Below, one piece after another: positions 17,962 to 26,437 of a stretch of 64,000 nucleotides of DNA. The stretch covers positions 9,838 to 73,837 of the forward strand of contig JAVBLQ010000086.1 in NCBI GenBank assembly GCA_031553435.1. Direction: 5' to 3'. Each line of letters opens with the position of its first letter. Positions within the stretch are counted from its first letter, which is position 1. The notes below the pieces were generated by a model. It made no database searches. It was not told the DNA's origin and saw only the letters and a program-made list of their open reading frames with translations. This stretch comes from JAVBLQ01 sp031553435 (GTDB lineage: Bacteria; Bacteroidota; Bacteroidia; Bacteroidales; Azobacteroidaceae). Made by a program: the position numbers and the translations under genes.

Positions 17962-18996
17962 TCATTTAAGAATAATATTCCTTTCCAAACACTCTTGTAT
18001 CATTTTATCCGGCCAAATGCTCGCTTGCACTTCTCCGATGTGTGCGCAACGAAGGAAGAACATGCAAAGACGTGATTGCCCGATACCTCCGCCAATCGAA
18101 AGAGGAATCGTATCATTTATCAGGCATTTGTGGAAAAATAGCTCTAAACGGTCTTCACAGTTCCGGACTTTCAATTGTAGTTTTAAAGCTTCCTTATCTA
18201 CCCGGATACCCATTGAAGATAGTTCGAATGCTGATTTCAATACAGGATTCCATACTACAATATCGCCATTAAGGCCTTTGTAACTATTGTATGTAGGGGT
18301 ACTCCAATCATCATAATCAGGAGAACGTCCGTCGTGGATTTTGCCGTCGGGCAGTTCGCCTCCAATGCCGATGATAAAAACAGCTCCATATTCTTCTGCT
18401 ACAATATTTTCCCTTTCTTTGGAAGATAATTCGGGATATTTTATTTGTAATTCTTCCGAATGCACAAAATGAATGCCGGATGGTAAGATCGGCTTAATTT
18501 GCGGATACGTTTCACAAACCATTGCTTCCGTATTTTTCAATGCATCATAAATTTTTTTGACCATTATTTTCAGAAAATCAAGGTTACGATCCTCTTGGGT
18601 AATAGTACGTTCCCAATCCCATTGGTCAACGTAAAGCGAATGAAGATTGTCTAACTCTTCATCGGCGCGGATAGCATTCATATCGGTGTATAATCCCTTG
18701 CCCGGTTCTATATTGTAAGCACCTAATTTTATCCGTTTCCATTTGGCCAATGAATGGACTATTTCTGCTTTCTTCCCGCCAACAGCAGGAATTTCGAATG
18801 AAACAGGACGTTCAACCCCATTGAGATTATCATTGATTCCTGTACCCGAAAGTACAAACAAAGGTGCTGTTACTCGTCTCAGATTCAATGCCTGAGACAA
18901 TTCTTCCTGAAATTTAACTTTTATTTGTTTAATGACATGCTCCATTTCTTCAAGAGCAAGTACCGGCTTATAGCCTTTAGGAATAATTAATGGCAT
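17962..18996 (-). CDS. asnA: Aspartate--ammonia ligase
   Basis: Makes asparagine from aspartate, ammonia and ATP, unlike glutamine-using AsnB. The start at 18996 (MPLIIPKGYKP) gives 344 residues, the usual AsnA length; a longer frame to 19020 would overlap the promoter. The class II aminoacyl-tRNA-synthetase-like core is visible: RVTAPLFVLSGTGINDNLNG near residue 40, AEIVHSLAKWKR, YTDMNAIRADEE, DQWDWE and the C-terminal GGGIGQSRLCMF. It is the first gene of the asnA-glnN operon. Confidence 0.96.
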   Translation of the reverse strand: MPLIIPKGYKPVLALEEMEHVIKQIKVKFQEELSQALNLRRVTAPLFVLSGTGINDNLNGVERPVSFEIPAVGGKKAEIVHSLAKWKRIKLGAYNIEPGKGLYTDMNAIRADEELDNLHSLYVDQWDWERTITQEDRNLDFLKIMVKKIYDALKNTEAMVCETYPQIKPILPSGIHFVHSEELQIKYPELSSKERENIVAEEYGAVFIIGIGGELPDGKIHDGRSPDYDDWSTPTYNSYKGLNGDIVVWNPVLKSAFELSSMGIRVDKEALKLQLKVRNCEDRLELFFHKCLINDTIPLSIGGGIGQSRLCMFFLRCAHIGEVQASIWPDKMIQECLERNIILK

Positions 18997-19017
18997 ATTT
19001 TTTCTGTATTTACACCA

Positions 19018-19025
19018 CAAAAATA
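19018..19025 (-). promoter_or_regulatory. Predicted asnA-glnN promoter (-7)
   Basis: Minus strand reads TATTTTTG followed by TGG, matching TAnnTTTG. Predicted transcription start near 19011, giving a 15-nt leader before the ATG at 18996. Confidence 0.55.
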
Positions 19026-19164
19026 AACAATATGATTTAAATATAAAACAAAATATGACTTTTTAATATATTTATTTTAAATAAATAATCATATGTAAAT
19101 AAAATTAACAAATTTAATTTACACATGATTATTCAATATATTGTTAAGGTTTTCCTGATTTTTT

Positions 19165-19207
19165 TAATAAAAAAAGGGAGAAAGCCATGTTGACTTCTCC
19201 CTCTTTT
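19165..19207 (-). terminator. Rho-independent terminator after the 5'-nucleotidase gene
   Basis: Stem AGGGAGAA (19175-19182) pairs with TTCTCCCT (19195-19202). Read on the minus strand, it is followed by a run of T (TTTTTTTATT). It closes the long operon that ends at 19228. Confidence 0.8.
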
Positions 19208-19227
19208 CATTTTTATCTTATTGATAT

Positions 19228-20961
19228 CTAATTTCTTCCGAACAATAATCTATAATCTTCTTCACCAGCCTTTTTCGTCCAGTTTTCAGGTATAAACTTC
19301 CAATCGGAAATTATTTCAGGAGATACTGTTTTTTGTTTTTCAATCCACTGCATTAAGTAAAACCGCAAATCTCTGTCTGTTGATTGGATGATTCTCGAAG
19401 GAAGTTCTGAAACAGGAATGCCGGACCCTTTGGTCAAATGTTCTCCTCCCCCATTTCCACGATAGGAATTGACGGCTACTTTGTATTTTTTGTTTAAAGA
19501 AAATGTTTTTCCATTGGCCATTTTCGGACTGATTGTAATTCGCTGTCCTGCGGGCTTAGTAACATCAACTGTATAAGAAATTCCGGCAGCCGAATCAAAA
19601 TTGTAACTTGCATTCACAAAACGAAATCTTCCGTTTTTATCATTTTTTTCCAATAATAATAAATGATCATCCGGACTTTTCATTTGATTTGTCCAGATAG
19701 CATAACTGTTTTCCAAAAATCCTTTGATTTCTTTTCCGGTCAATTCCATTGTATAAAGTAAATTTTCGAATTTATACAACTTGAACATATCGGAAACAAA
19801 AATGTCTCCCTGATCGATTTTTGTATCATAAGATAAAGGTGCGGCGAAAGAAACATCTGCTCCGGTCAAATCCAACTGAATCTGATGAATCAAGTCAATA
19901 AAGGCAGAAGGTCCAAAATAAGCATTACGAGTGGAAATTGTTTCCGTAAATGTTCCTATTTTCCTTGATACAAAATCTTTTACGGTATTATAATCTTCGG
20001 AAAAATCTTTCATAAAAACAGGATCCGGTTCATAATTACTCATTTTGACCAGGTTTCCATTGAGTTTTTTAGAAATAATTTTTCCATCGTTATCTATATT
20101 AAGATTGATTAAAACTTCACTTAACATATTTCCTCCGTATCCCGGATTAATAATTACCACAGAATCTCCGGTAATATTGGAGATTTTCCGGTAATCAGCA
20201 CGGTGATCATGTCCAAGCATCAGAATATCTAAACCGGGAATGTTTTGAGCCATTTTATATCCGCCCCCTTCGTCCATTCCGTTTGAAACCATGCGGGATT
20301 CCATTCCTAAATGGAAAAGGCCTATAATAATATCGGCATTTTCTTTTTCTTTCAGTACGGGAATCCAATGTTCGGCTGTTTTTTGTACATCGGCAAAATG
20401 CATATCAGCCCATAAATTTTTTGGAAGCCAGGTGGGTATCGCCGGAGTGATCATGCCTAATACGGCAATGCGTATTCCTTCAACTTCATAAATAAAATAA
20501 GGTTTGAAATAAGGTTCGTCTTTGTTATCATAGATTGCGTTGGTTGCCATCCATGGGAATTTGGATTGCCGTATCACCCTATCGTAAACAGCATGACCGG
20601 TTTCAATATCATGATTTCCCACCGATGCCGCCTGATAACCCATGTAGTTAAGTATTCTTGCACATAGATGCGGTGTAATGGTATCTATGAAATTGTAATA
20701 ATAAGCTGTCGGTTGTCCTTGCAAAATATCACCATTATCAAGCATCAACAGGCGATTACCGTATTTTTCACGTTCTTGTTTAAGATAAGTGCTGACTCGG
20801 GATAAACTTCCTGTTCCGGGTTTTTCCTCTATAAAATCATATGGAAAATAATTACCGTGAATATCACTGGTTTGCAATACTTTGATAGTAATTTCTTTTG
20901 TTTGGGCAAATGATGATACTGTAAAAACAACAAGGAGAAAGAAAATAGCGGATTTTTTCAT
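19228..20961 (-). CDS. Secreted 5'-nucleotidase / cyclic phosphodiesterase (UshA-like)
   Basis: 577 residues with a Sec signal peptide (MKKSAIFFLLVVFTVSSFAQ). The calcineurin-like metallophosphoesterase domain (about 25-300) has the dinuclear metal motifs LQTSDIHGNYFP, LDNGDILQGQP, VGNHDIE and the MLGHDHRADYR His cluster. A 5'-nucleotidase C-terminal domain follows (about 320-540), with YKVAVNSYRGNGGGEH for base and sugar binding. It should release nucleosides and phosphate from nucleotides in the periplasm. It is 27 bp behind folE, with a heptad-like spacer, and is the last gene of the tpiA-folE operon. Confidence 0.9.
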   Translation of the reverse strand: MKKSAIFFLLVVFTVSSFAQTKEITIKVLQTSDIHGNYFPYDFIEEKPGTGSLSRVSTYLKQEREKYGNRLLMLDNGDILQGQPTAYYYNFIDTITPHLCARILNYMGYQAASVGNHDIETGHAVYDRVIRQSKFPWMATNAIYDNKDEPYFKPYFIYEVEGIRIAVLGMITPAIPTWLPKNLWADMHFADVQKTAEHWIPVLKEKENADIIIGLFHLGMESRMVSNGMDEGGGYKMAQNIPGLDILMLGHDHRADYRKISNITGDSVVIINPGYGGNMLSEVLINLNIDNDGKIISKKLNGNLVKMSNYEPDPVFMKDFSEDYNTVKDFVSRKIGTFTETISTRNAYFGPSAFIDLIHQIQLDLTGADVSFAAPLSYDTKIDQGDIFVSDMFKLYKFENLLYTMELTGKEIKGFLENSYAIWTNQMKSPDDHLLLLEKNDKNGRFRFVNASYNFDSAAGISYTVDVTKPAGQRITISPKMANGKTFSLNKKYKVAVNSYRGNGGGEHLTKGSGIPVSELPSRIIQSTDRDLRFYLMQWIEKQKTVSPEIISDWKFIPENWTKKAGEEDYRLLFGRN

Positions 20962-20964
20962 AAT

Positions 20965-20998
20965 TTTTTAGTTCTTCACTCTTAGTTCTTAATTCTTC
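20965..20998. repeat. Single-arm heptad repeat at the folE end
   Basis: TTCTTCA, CTCTTAG, TTCTTAA and TTCTTCC follow at 7-bp steps without a matching opposite arm. The last folE codons and stop are made from it. Confidence 0.6.
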
Positions 20999-21567
20999 CC
21001 TTTAATGAGCATCATAAATTCTTCCCGGGTTTTTGCCTGATTAAAAACACCAGTAAAATCAGAGGTGATTGTCAGTGAATTTTGTTTTTCCACTCCCCTC
21101 ATCTGCATACACATATGCTGAGCTTCAATGACTACCATCACTCCCAGAGGATTCAATGTCTTTTGAATGCATTCTTTGATTTGGGTAGTTAACCGCTCCT
21201 GTATCTGTAATCGACGGGCAAAAATATCTACCACACGAGGTATTTTACTTAAACCTGTGACATACTCTCTTGGAATGTAAGCGATATGTGCTTTTCCGAA
21301 AAAAGGCAGCATATGGTGTTCGCACAAGGAAAAGAAATCAATATCTTTAACCACAACCATTTGCTTATAATCTTCTTTAAATACGGCAGATTTCAGTACT
21401 TTTTCTGAATCCTGGGTATAACCTTTTGTGAAAAACATCATGGCTTTAGCTACTCTTTCCGGGGTTTTCAACAGTCCTTCGCGACTTGAATCTTCACCCA
21501 GAAGTTCTAAAACCTTTTTGTAATGAAAAGCTAGTTCTGATTTTCTTTGTTCTTCGTTGATTTCCAT
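20989..21567 (-). CDS. folE: GTP cyclohydrolase I
   Basis: First step of tetrahydrofolate synthesis: GTP to dihydroneopterin triphosphate plus formate. The start at 21567 (MEINEEQRKSE) gives 192 residues; the reading frame continues upstream to 21639 only because the heptad hairpin there is open, and those residues do not match the family. Motifs are intact: FSLCEHHMLPFFGKAHIAYIP (cited in part: CEHHMLPFFG, zinc Cys and His), QERLT and the HMCMQMRGVEK zinc Cys region. It is embedded in an operon with tpiA and a SPOR protein. Confidence 0.95.
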   Translation of the reverse strand: MEINEEQRKSELAFHYKKVLELLGEDSSREGLLKTPERVAKAMMFFTKGYTQDSEKVLKSAVFKEDYKQMVVVKDIDFFSLCEHHMLPFFGKAHIAYIPREYVTGLSKIPRVVDIFARRLQIQERLTTQIKECIQKTLNPLGVMVVIEAQHMCMQMRGVEKQNSLTITSDFTGVFNQAKTREEFMMLIKGKN

Positions 21568-21586
21568 TTTTTTATTTTTGGTGAAA

Positions 21587-21654
21587 GTCGCTATGCTCCT
21601 TGTGAAGCTTTGCTTGTGAATGGTGAATAGAAATTTCACAAGGAGCGTAGTGAC
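21587..21654. repeat. Inverted repeat with CTCCTTGTGAA arms, SPOR-folE spacer
   Basis: Arms 21587-21606 and 21635-21654 pair at 18 of 20. Between them lies GCTTTGCTTGTGAATGGTGAA, shared with the copy at 22168-22261 (cited here as 20 bases plus A). It occupies the spacer and the false N-terminal extension of folE. Confidence 0.8.
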
Positions 21655-22143
21655 CTACAATTCCTGAACTCTAACTTCTTCCGATACAATATACATTTCT
21701 CTTCCGAGTGATGGCAGTTGCTGTGAAATTTGCTTCATCATCGCTTCGGCTTCTTCCCTGGTACGAAAATCACCGATTCTCAATTTCCAGAAAGGAGCGG
21801 TATAAGTTACCGAAGTGCGCAATGAGGGAAAAGAACTTTTGATGGTTTGCTCTTTCTGAAATGCTTCACCTTTAGCTGTTTTTGCATCATTTCCTGAAAA
21901 AACCTGAATCCGGTATCCCTGCATTTTTACAATGGTAGGCTCTCCATTTGTATTACTGTTGCTGTTGGTACCTGTCGTTTGTCCGACCAAAGCGTTAATC
22001 TTCGGATCTGCATAAATTTTTATGGTTCCTTGTCCATTGACATTTCTCTGCAATTCTGTTATGATCTCATTTTCACTTTGAGCATAAATAGATGAACAAC
22101 AGATGGCGAAAAGTGAAATTGTAAGTAATTTGAAATAGTTCAT
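21655..22143 (-). CDS. Secreted SPOR-domain protein
   Basis: 162 residues from the start at 22143 (MNYFKLLTIS); the frame upstream of it is repeat sequence. A signal peptide covers about residues 1-22 (LFAICCSSIYAQ). A SPOR domain occupies about 80-155, with the YRIQVFSGNDAKTAK opening and the WKLRIGDFRTREEAEAM second repeat. SPOR domains bind peptidoglycan stripped of stem peptides and often mark division sites. The linker between (NSNSNTNGEP) is low complexity. It is conserved next to tpiA and folE in Bacteroidales, but its exact role is not known to me. Confidence 0.85.
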   Translation of the reverse strand: MNYFKLLTISLFAICCSSIYAQSENEIITELQRNVNGQGTIKIYADPKINALVGQTTGTNSNSNTNGEPTIVKMQGYRIQVFSGNDAKTAKGEAFQKEQTIKSSFPSLRTSVTYTAPFWKLRIGDFRTREEAEAMMKQISQQLPSLGREMYIVSEEVRVQEL

Positions 22144-22167
22144 CGTTTTTGTTTTTTGTGAATGGTT

Positions 22168-22261
22168 AATGTCGCTTCGTTCCTTGTGAAGCTTTGCTTG
22201 TGAATGGTGAAGAATTAAGTGAAATATCCTATTTACCATTCACAAGGAGCAAAGCGACATT
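22168..22261. repeat. Inverted repeat with CTCCTTGTGAA arms, tpiA-SPOR spacer
   Basis: Arms 22168-22190 and 22239-22261 pair at 21 of 23; inner sequences TTGTGAATGG and CCATTCACAA extend the pairing. The right arm covers the tpiA stop codon. Confidence 0.85.
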
Positions 22262-23015
22262 AAAATGCTTCAACAATAGGCATAAACTTATCGACAGCAA
22301 GTGAAGCTCCGCCAATCAGACCTCCGTCTACATCCGGATTTTCGAATAATTCTTTGGCATTACCGGCATTGCAACTTCCTCCGTAAAGAATGGAAATACC
22401 GTCAGCAACATTTTGTCCATACTTAGATGCAAGAGTTTGACGAATAAACGCATGCATTTCCTGAGCTTGTGCTGAAGTGGCGGTTTTTCCTGTTCCGATA
22501 GCCCACACAGGTTCGTATGCCAATACTATTTTTGAAAAATCTTCGGCAGAAAGATGGAATAAGCCATTTTCAATCTGAGATTTTACAACATCGAAATGTT
22601 TTTCGGCTTCTCTTTCCGACAAAACTTCTCCGATACAAAAGATAGGAGTCAATTTGTTGGCCAATACCAGATTCACTTTATCTTTCAGGATGGCATCGGT
22701 TTCCCCGTAATACGTACGGCGTTCGGAATGTCCCAATATCACATATTTTGCACCTGTAGAAGCAACCATAGCAGCAGAAACTTCTCCGGTATATGCGCCT
22801 GATTCTTTGTCTGCACAGTTTTGTGCCGAAACTGCGAGTTTTGTTGTATCAATTGCATTAACAACGGATGTCAAATGGATAAAAGGAGTACCTAATACCA
22901 CATCGCATTTAATTGTTTTTCCAACTAAAGCAGCTTCAATGTCTTTTGCCAATTTCAAACCTTCTTGCAGATTATTGTTCATTTTCCAATTACCTGCAAC
23001 GATATTCTTTCTCAT
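22260..23015 (-). CDS. tpiA: Triosephosphate isomerase
   Basis: Interconverts dihydroxyacetone phosphate and glyceraldehyde-3-phosphate. 251 residues, normal. Catalytic residues are present: AGNWKMN (Lys11), LGHSERR (His near 95) and the AYEPVWAIGTGKTA loop-6 segment with the catalytic Glu, then YGGSCNAGNA and GGLIGGASL for phosphate binding. It lies in the middle of the DUF1599-DoxX-tpiA-SPOR-folE operon; 26 bp separate it from the DoxX gene. Confidence 0.97.
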   Translation of the reverse strand: MRKNIVAGNWKMNNNLQEGLKLAKDIEAALVGKTIKCDVVLGTPFIHLTSVVNAIDTTKLAVSAQNCADKESGAYTGEVSAAMVASTGAKYVILGHSERRTYYGETDAILKDKVNLVLANKLTPIFCIGEVLSEREAEKHFDVVKSQIENGLFHLSAEDFSKIVLAYEPVWAIGTGKTATSAQAQEMHAFIRQTLASKYGQNVADGISILYGGSCNAGNAKELFENPDVDGGLIGGASLAVDKFMPIVEAF

Positions 23016-23041
23016 ATTATTAATGTGTTAAGTGTATATAA

Positions 23042-24322
23042 TTAATCATCATTTTCAATATTTTCATTTTTTATCCTTTTCCTGTGAGGATAATCTCCCA
23101 GATAAAATAAAAACAAAGGAATCAACAATAAAAGCAGAGAGAATATTAATTCTTTTCTATCATTATCAGGAGCTATTTTCCCCAGCGAAGATTGTTCCAG
23201 CGGTTGTTTCAGGGTGTCGTCGGTAGGAATATTCCTGTAATGCCATTTATTTAAAACGGTTCCTCCTTTAATTAACATCAATCCAGGATTGGAACGGATG
23301 ATTGTTTTCAGGGTCACCAGGTCTGTTGTACAAATAGGATATTCAGCACCCGTGTTTTCTTTCCATCGTTCGATTTCTTCTTGTCCGGAAGCAGTCATAC
23401 AATAAAAGTCATATCCGAATTCTTTACAAAAATCGTAAATTTCATTGATGCGATCCACATTCGACTCATCTGCGGACTTGAAATTGGTTGAAATCAACAG
23501 GAAGGTATAACTTTGATTAGACAAAATTACATCCGTAATATCATCTCCCTCCTGCGTGGTAATTGTAAAATCATGAATGGGAGGAACATATCCTTTTTTT
23601 ATTAAAGGAGAAATCTGATCGACAAATATCCAGGTAGAGTCTCCTTTAGGATAATTTTCCAAAGTAAATTCTTTTTTGACTCCGTCTTTTTCATAAATAA
23701 AAACAGGATCACCGTAAACATCATGCGGAGCTCCTTCTGGCACAACCATTAATTCCGGAATATTGGCTCCTATCTTATAAGGTCTGAAATCAAATAACGG
23801 TAAGTTACGATAACAATAAAATGAAAGAAATAGTATAAATACATAAACATAACCGGTTACTAAAGAGGATGCTTTGTATGAAAATAGCGGTGTAATTTTT
23901 TTATGCCAGCATACAAGAATAATTGCAGCTACCAGTAATACAATATTTTTATAAAATGTCTGCCAGTTTGTTATCACCCAGGCATCGCCAAAACATCCGC
24001 AATCGCTCACCGGATTTGTAATCGCCAGATAAAGTGTGAGCGGAGTCATGAAAAGCATTACGAACAGGATCATGACCGAATTAAATCTTCTGGATACTCC
24101 AACCAGAATACAAACTCCCAATGCAAATTCAATAGCCGACTGAGCAAACGAAAGGGGCAATGACAATACACTCATCCAATCAAAGCCAAAAGCTGTAAAA
24201 TAATCCTGAATTTTATAAGCGCCACCCATGGGGTCAACAGCCTTTACGAATCCTGAAAATACAAACACACAACCGAGTAAGATTCTGCAAAATTCTGCGA
24301 TTATTTTCTTTATTTTTTCCAT
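23042..24322 (-). CDS. DoxX/MauE-type membrane protein with C-terminal thioredoxin-like part
   Basis: 426 residues. The N-terminal half (about 1-175) has four to five membrane helices with the DoxX pattern FCRILLGCVFVFSGFVKAVDP and a SDCGCFGD motif near residue 108, as in MauE-like proteins thought to handle disulfides. Residues about 190-385 are soluble and contain elements reminiscent of a redoxin fold, but no CxxC. A final membrane helix (about 393-412) and a charged tail follow. The combination is conserved before tpiA in Bacteroidales. Function is unknown; a role in envelope redox is inference. Confidence 0.75.
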   Translation of the reverse strand: MEKIKKIIAEFCRILLGCVFVFSGFVKAVDPMGGAYKIQDYFTAFGFDWMSVLSLPLSFAQSAIEFALGVCILVGVSRRFNSVMILFVMLFMTPLTLYLAITNPVSDCGCFGDAWVITNWQTFYKNIVLLVAAIILVCWHKKITPLFSYKASSLVTGYVYVFILFLSFYCYRNLPLFDFRPYKIGANIPELMVVPEGAPHDVYGDPVFIYEKDGVKKEFTLENYPKGDSTWIFVDQISPLIKKGYVPPIHDFTITTQEGDDITDVILSNQSYTFLLISTNFKSADESNVDRINEIYDFCKEFGYDFYCMTASGQEEIERWKENTGAEYPICTTDLVTLKTIIRSNPGLMLIKGGTVLNKWHYRNIPTDDTLKQPLEQSSLGKIAPDNDRKELIFSLLLLLIPLFLFYLGDYPHRKRIKNENIENDD

Positions 24323-24340
24323 ACAAGAAAATTTATTGAA

Positions 24341-24877
24341 TTAATTAAAATCCAATTTGATCAAAGCAAATAAAGCATAGTTGATCATATCCATGTAATT
24401 AGCATCGATTCCTTCTGATACGATTGTTTTTCCTTCATTGGACTCGATTTGTTTTGTCCGGTAGATTTTCATCAGGATCAAGTCTGTGTAGGAGCTTATC
24501 CGCATGTTTCTCCATGCTTCATCATAATCATGATTTTTAGCATACATCAGTTCTTTGGTAGTTGTCACGAACCTGTCATAAAGCTTCATCGCTTCCTCAA
24601 CCGATATATCGGTAGTATCTGAAAAACCTTTTTCCAGTTGTATCAATCCAATGATTCCATAATTAACTACACCGATAAATTCAGGTTTAACTCCTTCATC
24701 TACAAGACTTTTTTCTTTAATTTCCAGACTTCGGATTCTATTGGCTTTGATAAATATTTGATCAGTAACAGATTGGGGGCGCATGATTCTCCAGGAAGGT
24801 CCGTAATCTTTCAGTTTTTTCTCGAATAACTCACGGCAAATGGAGATTACATGCTCGAATTGTTCTTTTGTATTCAT
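24341..24877 (-). CDS. DUF1599 protein
   Basis: 178 residues made of two similar halves: KLKDYGPSWRIMRPQSVTDQ near 22 and KNHDYDEAWRNMRISSYTD near 113, each with a D-Y-x-x-x-W-R-x-M-R signature. This is the DUF1599 or 'nucleotide modification associated' duplication, also seen in some phage proteins. All-helical, no signal peptide. It is the first gene of the tpiA operon, with its own -7 element. Biochemical role is not established as far as I know; the internal duplication suggests a pseudo-twofold fold binding a small ligand. Confidence 0.85.
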   Translation of the reverse strand: MNTKEQFEHVISICRELFEKKLKDYGPSWRIMRPQSVTDQIFIKANRIRSLEIKEKSLVDEGVKPEFIGVVNYGIIGLIQLEKGFSDTTDISVEEAMKLYDRFVTTTKELMYAKNHDYDEAWRNMRISSYTDLILMKIYRTKQIESNEGKTIVSEGIDANYMDMINYALFALIKLDFN

Positions 24878-24897
24878 GCCTTTTTGAAAGTTTGTCG

Positions 24898-24905
24898 CAA
24901 AGGTA
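24898..24905 (-). promoter_or_regulatory. Predicted promoter of the DUF1599-tpiA-folE operon
   Basis: Minus strand reads TACCTTTG followed by CG, matching TAnnTTTG; predicted transcription start near 24891. No other clear -7 element was seen before 19228, which supports one long operon. Confidence 0.6.
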
Positions 24906-24914
24906 ATAAATAAA

Positions 24915-24960
24915 AAATAAAAGGCATAGATAATCGAAACCGATTCTATGCCTTTTATTT
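24915..24960 (-). terminator. Strong hairpin terminator after the M23 peptidase gene
   Basis: AAAAGGCATAGA (24919-24930) pairs perfectly with TCTATGCCTTTT (24945-24956), A and T runs on both sides. It is 23 bp beyond the M23 stop on the minus strand and just upstream of the DUF1599 promoter. Confidence 0.85.
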
Positions 24961-24979
24961 TATATAGTGGTATGATTCA

Positions 24980-25951
24980 CTACGAGTACCTGATAACCTG
25001 CCCCGCCCGTAACTTCGTTTTAGTCGATATTTTATTGATTTTACATATTTGTTTTACTGAAACTCCATACCTTTTTGCTATTTTAGCTAAAGTATCGCCT
25101 TTCTTCACACGGTGATAAGCAATTTTATTATTTCCCGTAGCGGTATATTTATTTTCTTTTTCTATTTTGGCTTTAACGAAAAGATAAGAATCACGATGCA
25201 TTACCTGATTATGGAAATCAAAAATTTCAACCGGATTGATCGGTTTTCCCATGAAACGGGTTTCGAAATGGAGGTGAGGACCTGTTGATCTTCCTGTATT
25301 TCCACCTAAAGCAATGGGTTGTCCTTTTTTTACTACTTCATCTGCATCTACCAGAAAATCGGAAAGGTGGCCATAAACAGTTTCCAGGCCGTTATTGTGC
25401 CTCAATACAAGATAATTACCATATCCTCTTCTTTCAAAGTTCTTTATACGGACTTTCCCGTCACACACGGCATAAATAGTGTCACCGATTTCAACTTTAA
25501 GATCTGTTCCGTAGTGCATTCTTCTCCAACGCGGACCAAAGTTAGATGTAATTCTGATATTGGGATCACAAATCGGCATCACTAATTTCGATACGTCTAT
25601 CTTAAAAGAATCCGGAACCTGAGCGTTCATATATGGATTTACCCTCTCGGTATTCCAATCTTCATACAACTCTTCAGCCGGATACATTAATTCTTCTTCA
25701 TCAAGTTCGTTAGCAAGATCAATAGAATCAACGATAAATTTCAGCTTCTCTGTGGGTACTTTATCTGCATATAAATCGGAAAAACCAAAACCACTTTTTT
25801 TAGCAGTAGCAATTTTCTCTGTCGCAGATGGTTGAGTTGAATTTTTGTTTGCTTTGCCATTATTTCCTTGTGCTGATAAATCAAATGAGGAAAGGGAAAA
25901 ACACAAAGAAAAAATACTGGCTGTAATTACACTTTTACTTAAAAACTCCAT
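24980..25951 (-). CDS. Secreted M23 metallopeptidase with C-terminal LysM
   Basis: Peptidoglycan endopeptidase. 323 residues from the start at 25951; a start 9 bp upstream is equally possible. A signal peptide (about 1-27, ending FDLSAQ) is followed by a low-complexity region, then a LytM/M23 domain (about 130-245) with SNFGPRWRRMHYGTDL (His and Asp zinc ligands), YGHLSDF and GPHLHFE (HxH). A LysM domain closes the protein (about 275-322, YHRVKKGDTLAKIAKRYGVS). All catalytic ligands are intact, so it is probably active. It lies 24 bp (15 bp with the longer start) after ndk on the same strand. Confidence 0.92.
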   Translation of the reverse strand: MEFLSKSVITASIFSLCFSLSSFDLSAQGNNGKANKNSTQPSATEKIATAKKSGFGFSDLYADKVPTEKLKFIVDSIDLANELDEEELMYPAEELYEDWNTERVNPYMNAQVPDSFKIDVSKLVMPICDPNIRITSNFGPRWRRMHYGTDLKVEIGDTIYAVCDGKVRIKNFERRGYGNYLVLRHNNGLETVYGHLSDFLVDADEVVKKGQPIALGGNTGRSTGPHLHFETRFMGKPINPVEIFDFHNQVMHRDSYLFVKAKIEKENKYTATGNNKIAYHRVKKGDTLAKIAKRYGVSVKQICKINKISTKTKLRAGQVIRYS

Positions 25952-25975
25952 AAAATACATTTTTATATGCTCATG

Positions 25976-26437
25976 CTAAATCTCATCATTAGCATATATA
26001 TTTAACAATAATGAGCGATCATAAGCATACAACTCATGTGGCTCAAAAAATCTTTTTAATTCTATATCGGCGCTATCCAAAGAATCTGAAGCATGGACGA
26101 TATTCTCCTGAACACTTATGCTGTAATCACCCCTGATGGTTCCGGGCACAGCATTACGTCCATTGGTAGCACCTGTAATATTCCTTACAACATTAACGGC
26201 ATCAATGCCTTCCCAGCAGCACACGATGACAGGGCAAATTTTCATTGCATCTTTAATTCTTTGAAAAAAAGGATTAGAAGATAAATGGGCATAATGCTCC
26301 GTCAGTATTTCATCTGTTAACCAAACCATTTTCATGCCAACCAATGACAAACCTTTACGTTCGAATCGCCGGATAATTTCACCGACTAAACCTCTTTGTA
26401 TTGTGCATGGTTTTAAAATGATAAGTGTGCGCTCCAT
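25976..26437 (-). CDS. ndk: Nucleoside diphosphate kinase
   Basis: Transfers the gamma phosphate of ATP to other nucleoside diphosphates through a phospho-histidine. 153 residues. The catalytic His115 lies in ENIVHASDS, and NPFFQRIKDAM-type, GATNGRNAVPGTIRGDY motifs are present. Unusual residues include KPCTIQRGLVGEII, where family members have KPDAV, and CWEGIDAV in place of the usual LEGENAV. Members with this divergence are common in Bacteroidota. It is followed closely by the M23 peptidase gene, a pairing with no obvious functional logic. Confidence 0.93.
   Translation of the reverse strand: MERTLIILKPCTIQRGLVGEIIRRFERKGLSLVGMKMVWLTDEILTEHYAHLSSNPFFQRIKDAMKICPVIVCCWEGIDAVNVVRNITGATNGRNAVPGTIRGDYSISVQENIVHASDSLDSADIELKRFFEPHELYAYDRSLLLNIYANDEI

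Noticed and set aside
21568..21639. N-terminal extension of FolE (24 residues)
   Set aside because: The extra codons are the hairpin repeat; family alignment begins at MEINEEQ, so the start at 21567 is used.
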